64,000 nucleotides of DNA. It comes from Phascolomyces articulosus. Taxonomy: Eukaryota; Mucoromycota; Mucoromycetes; Mucorales; Lichtheimiaceae. How positions within the stretch are numbered: position 1 is the first letter of the stretch; each line of letters starts with the position of its first letter. The notes under the pieces were generated by a model. That model was not told where the DNA came from. It saw nothing but the letters and a program-made list of their open reading frames with translations, and made no database searches. Made by a program: the position numbers and the translations under genes. The stretch covers positions 1,178,001 through 1,242,000 of the forward strand of contig JAIXMP010000001.1 of assembly GCA_025677815.1 (NCBI GenBank). The letters run 5' to 3'. Shown here piece after piece: positions 60,401-64,000 of this stretch.

Positions 60401-63400
60401 TTTTTATTAAAAATGGAGATGTAGCACAAACTATGATTATTTGACCTAACCGTGAGCATAAAATTAGCAAACTGACTCATGTCATTTTGGTTTGGTTTTT
60501 TTTTTTTTTTTTACATGGCTGCAACTCCCCGTGGCAAAATGCGTTTGTTTTCTACTTTTTGAGGTATAATACACAGGACAAATCGTTAACAAACATGATG
60601 AAGATCATTTCTCATATAATAAATAGTACAAAGTGAAACATCCAATGGAATTGATGGCTAGTAAAAATACGTACAACCGAAAACTGTTAAACGTATACAT
60701 ACTTTGCTAAAAAAGAACAATATATGGGGTTGGTGTCATCATATGATAATATAGCTTTCTATTTAAATAACAATGCGTTTTGTGACATTGTTATTATATA
60801 TATTATCACGTAATATCATTTCAACAAAAAGTCTTTTTCTTTATTAATAATTAATTAAAAAAAAGAAATGATGGAGTGATGAGATCCAAAGTTCCATATT
60901 GTATTTATTATTGTTAGTAAAAGTATACGACGTAGTCTAGAGGGTCTCCTTATCTGAAACACATCCAGAGATTGCATTTCTACACTAAATCTCTAGACTT
61001 GAAGGATGTGATGATGATTATGCAGGTTTCGTCATAACCGACTGATGTTATATAATATCCATTGATGCTATTTATAGAGTCAAATATATCAAAGGAATTC
61101 ATACTTTTTTTTTGCTTATTAAGTAATTGATCTTTTTTTAATATATAGAAAATACATTAAAAGTTTCCGAATGATGAAACCTATGTCGATCATATAATAG
61201 GCATTACCAATGATATATTAAAAAGTGATCATACTATAGGTCATTTGTCGTATTACAATGAATTTCAATTGGTAACCTAATGAAAAACATCATGAGATAT
61301 CCAATGTAATAATAATGGTCATTTCACAGTATATCCTCTACTATTAGATAGATACTATTCCTAATACTTTCAGAATAATTATTCTCTGTGCGTGTGCATT
61401 TTTTATTATAATAAAATAATTATTGATTATGAATAGCATCTTGTTGAATTTATGAACATTCTCCCCATCAGTCTAATCTATTTTCTATTGTTATAAAATA
61501 AGGTTCCACAGAAGTCGAGTGATATCACAAGTCCAACGGGTATAAAATTCATTTTAATTTTAAGTATGATCTCCGCAGCGAAAAAAAGGGTTGAATGATG
61601 AAACACGAAAGGGAGGATTTTCAGAAGTTATAATGCAATTAATCTATTTGATGTATTACTCTGTATGAGTGGATTTAAAATATATAAATCTATGCTATAT
61701 ATAAAATAAAAGTACCATTAAAAGAAATTTATATATAAAAAAATAATAATAGTACAGTGTTACGTATTAGGAGAAAGATCTAATCTTGTAGTTAGATCCG
61801 CAGTATCGTTCTTTTGCACTAATACCGTGGGGAAGAACATTATTCAATATCACAATAATAAATACCCTTTACAAAGAATTCATACACCAAGAAAGTAGTC
61901 TAGTCTAACTAAATATATTGAGTCAATAGTAACATATACTCCTTGATCGGCTATGATGATCACTACCTATCAAAATATATAACCAATGAAAATTAAATTT
62001 TTCTCGTGTCCATTGCTACTGCTGTTGATGTCGAAACGATAATCGAGATCTAACATATTCTATTATTATTTTCCATGGAATAGGATCTAACCAAATCCCA
62101 TTTCTTGCTAAAAGTTTGGTTCCTCCTTAATAATAAAAGTCTAATCGGCGCCAATAAAAAGAAAATACAAAAAGGTCAAGAAGTCCAAATATGGTAATTA
62201 TATGTTATAAAAAATTCGGATAGTCCTTTTTCCTATTTTTTTCCCTCTCCCCCAACGATTATACCGACAGGAGAAGGTGAGCTCGTGTTTTTTGGATCAT
62301 TTTATATTGAGATGTGAAAAATCCCAAGAAGCATATAATAAACTCGGATCCTGTTTCCATTTCTTTTTGAATGAGAGCGCGCCCGCGGCTATTTCTTCTC
62401 TCGGAAAACAGTAATTAGATCCACATCATAGCCATAATAAGGTCTAAAAGCCTTTTGCGGTAGTTAATAATAAATAAACAACCTATCTATTGAATATACA
62501 CACGATGATTGTATTAATCACTTTTTAACATTTTGGAATCCTCTTTTATATATATATATTCATGTTCTACATTGTATTCATCAGAATAAACATATCAAGA
62601 AAAATAATTCAAGATTATCAGCATCATTATAATATTTTGCTTTAATCATTATATTACTGAAAAAAAGAAGACATAATAGACAAGTCCTTTTTCTAATATT
62701 ACTCATCTTTGGTGTAAATCCTTTTTTTTGTCTAGCTGACTGAAAGAAATGCTACACAATATCGATGGAACTAACTGTTTTTTTTTAAAAAAAAAAAAGT
62801 GTGAGTAAAAGTGCCTGTGCTTTCCTCACTAACAAAAAGTCAAAAAAAGACTCGTGGTACTTTGACGAGTTCTGAGTAACAAACAAGAAGAAATTCACGA
62901 CAATTCTTACCGGGAATGAATAGGAATAAAATTGTTCTTATTGATCGAAAAGAAGGTGTGTGCGTGTTCGTGTGTACCCGTTATTAAAAATTTTCGATTT
63001 GTTCAATTAGAAACGTTTGAAAATTATCGAAGCACTTTTTTTTTTCAAACGTTTCATTTTTGTACAACATGCGAATGAAAAAAAAACCGCCACAATCTTT
63101 TTCTTCTTCATGGTCTTCTTCTTTCTGATCCTCCCCCCCCCGAAAAAGCGTCTTCCACATGCTAATATTATTAGTTTAATGTCGATGATGAAATAGTTCT
63201 ATATAAAAAGAATAGGGTATGGATTGTTCTTTCTTTTTATTTAAAAACCTTGTTAAATCAATAGTTAAATAATATGAGATTATTGGATAAGTAAAAACGG
63301 TAATACTTTAATTCTGGTTAGTTCACCAACACGCGCCTTCAAACGAAAGAGACAAGAGGGAAAATGACGAAAATGTGGGGTTTTTAAGAAAAAGTCCTGA

Positions 63401-63642
63401 TCGTGGGATTCTCTCTTTACCTTTTTGTAGGTGGTTGCACATAGAACACTCTTAACTTCACACCAACAATTTTTTCATGACTTTAGATTGGATGGTGACG
63501 ATCTTGTCTGAGCCCACCGCTTAACTTTTTTATTTTTTTTTGGTTTTTCTTGTTTGTGGTTTCTTCTTTTTTCTCACTCTACTTTCTTTCTTGTTCCTTT
63601 TTCTTAATACCTTGGTTTTTTTTTTGTTTTACATATAAAAAG
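57421..63642. other. 6.2-kb gene-poor AT-rich stretch
   Basis: No intact gene. A decayed coding fragment lies at 58680-58995. Long AT-rich sequence with many A/T runs, a GC-rich patch at about 62365-62400 and pyrimidine-rich tracts from 63520 to 63610 leading into the next gene. No tRNA or other RNA gene recognised. Confidence 0.45.
58680..58995 (-). pseudogene. decayed gene fragment, unknown family
   Basis: The reverse strand reads LYWHNGSVVGK, a stop, then GSYCVDVSLDSASIDTV up to a GTAAGT donor (58892). After a 60-70 nt intron ending in ATGTCAG, it resumes in phase with NDLYKKLSQEQTRNNF, a TAA, and KNEQESIQTALQALSDGQ, ending at 58680. A conserved frame across a good intron argues for a former gene; two internal stops argue it is dead. 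Family unknown; the C-terminal part looks helical. Confidence 0.38.
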
Positions 63643-64000
63643 ATGTATTCACCACCACCTTATTGGTCACTTACTTATGGTCCATCAAGTGGTATCATTG
63701 ACCCTTCTTATTCTCCCAACAACAGTAGTCACGGTAAATCTCGAGCTCGTTCGGTCGGTCGTTTGAATAGCACATCCAGTAGCAATAGTGGCAGTAGTAA
63801 TAGTAATAAAAGCAGTAACATGATCGTTCATAATACACCTACGTCACCCAATTTCAGCGATTCTTTTTGTTCATCTTCCACCATAACTGAAGGAGGAGCA
63901 TTGTTAAGTCCTCCAGTGGGTATTGGTAATACATCATTATGCCAACAACTTTCAGAAGAACAATTCGATATTATTGAAAACTTGGATTATGATGATGTGG
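63643..64000 (+). CDS. Ser/Asn-rich protein, partial at window end
   Basis: Open from the ATG at 63643 to the end of the window (119 codons seen). The start follows a long T/C-rich leader, as for the homeobox and antiporter genes here. The visible part is Ser/Pro/Tyr-rich at first (MYSPPPYWSLTYGPSSG), then basic with a Ser/Asn repeat run, and ends with QQLSEEQFDIIENLDYDDV, an acidic helix-like segment. No domain is recognised yet; a regulatory protein with a disordered N-terminus is possible. Confidence 0.6.
   Translation, partial: MYSPPPYWSLTYGPSSGIIDPSYSPNNSSHGKSRARSVGRLNSTSSSNSGSSNSNKSSNMIVHNTPTSPNFSDSFCSSSTITEGGALLSPPVGIGNTSLCQQLSEEQFDIIENLDYDDV

Noticed and set aside
1..64000. CRISPR arrays, bacterial operons, prophage or intact transposase genes
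   Set aside because: No regularly spaced repeats. Genes have spliceosomal introns and no Shine-Dalgarno sites. The only mobile-element coding sequences recognised are the broken Fanzor and LINE.
1..64000. tRNA, 5S rRNA or snoRNA genes
   Set aside because: I looked for T-arm/GGTTCGAATCC-type sequence and box C/D pairs and found no convincing candidate. A tRNAscan or Infernal run would be decisive.

Overview
The window looks like chromosomal DNA of an early-diverging filamentous fungus, most likely Mucoromycota (Mucorales-like). It is AT-rich. Genes carry many short GT-AG introns (about 60 to 250 nt), and the gene families present (fungal-length alpha-actinin, Ump1, Nse1, Fcf2, full-size PDR transporters, a Ran1/Sks1-type kinase) are fungal. 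A LINE relic of the kind common in Mucorales and a Fanzor (eukaryotic TnpB-like) relic are also present. This placement rests on family recognition by eye, not on a database search.

Layout. 1-0.6 kb: a decayed antisense scrap of the 18S rRNA 3' end. 0.56-16.3 kb: a housekeeping block with FCF2 (ribosome biogenesis), a homeodomain factor, NSE1 (Smc5/6 complex), alpha-actinin, a TLS1/C9orf78 homologue, UMP1 (proteasome assembly) and CFAP20. TLS1 and UMP1 are divergent over a 192-bp gap. 16.9-17.9 kb: a decayed gene of unknown family. 18.4-36.9 kb: two full-size ABCG/PDR transporters facing each other. Between them lie an intact TPR/F-box gene, its disabled paralogue and a 2.7-kb spacer. 39.5-46.2 kb: a protein kinase, a TMCO3-like cation/proton antiporter and a low-complexity hypothetical gene. 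46.2-63.6 kb: an accessory zone with long gene-poor stretches, a perfect 48-bp fold-back repeat, a CAA microsatellite, a HET-domain gene, a disabled multi-exon Fanzor gene, a 5'-truncated LINE and further coding relics. 63.6-64.0 kb: the start of a Ser/Asn-rich gene running off the window.

The first half holds basic cell machinery and the second half is a repeat- and relic-rich island. The most interesting items are the decayed Fanzor with an unexplained N-terminal exon, the HET-domain gene near it, CFAP20 with a His/Asp-rich insert in what should be a non-flagellate fungus, and several extreme splicing layouts: an inferred ATG-only first exon in UMP1, 11- and 13-nt microexons, and a GC-AG intron. 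Exon coordinates below were worked out by hand from splice consensus, reading phase and known family sequence. They are predictions, not transcript-supported.
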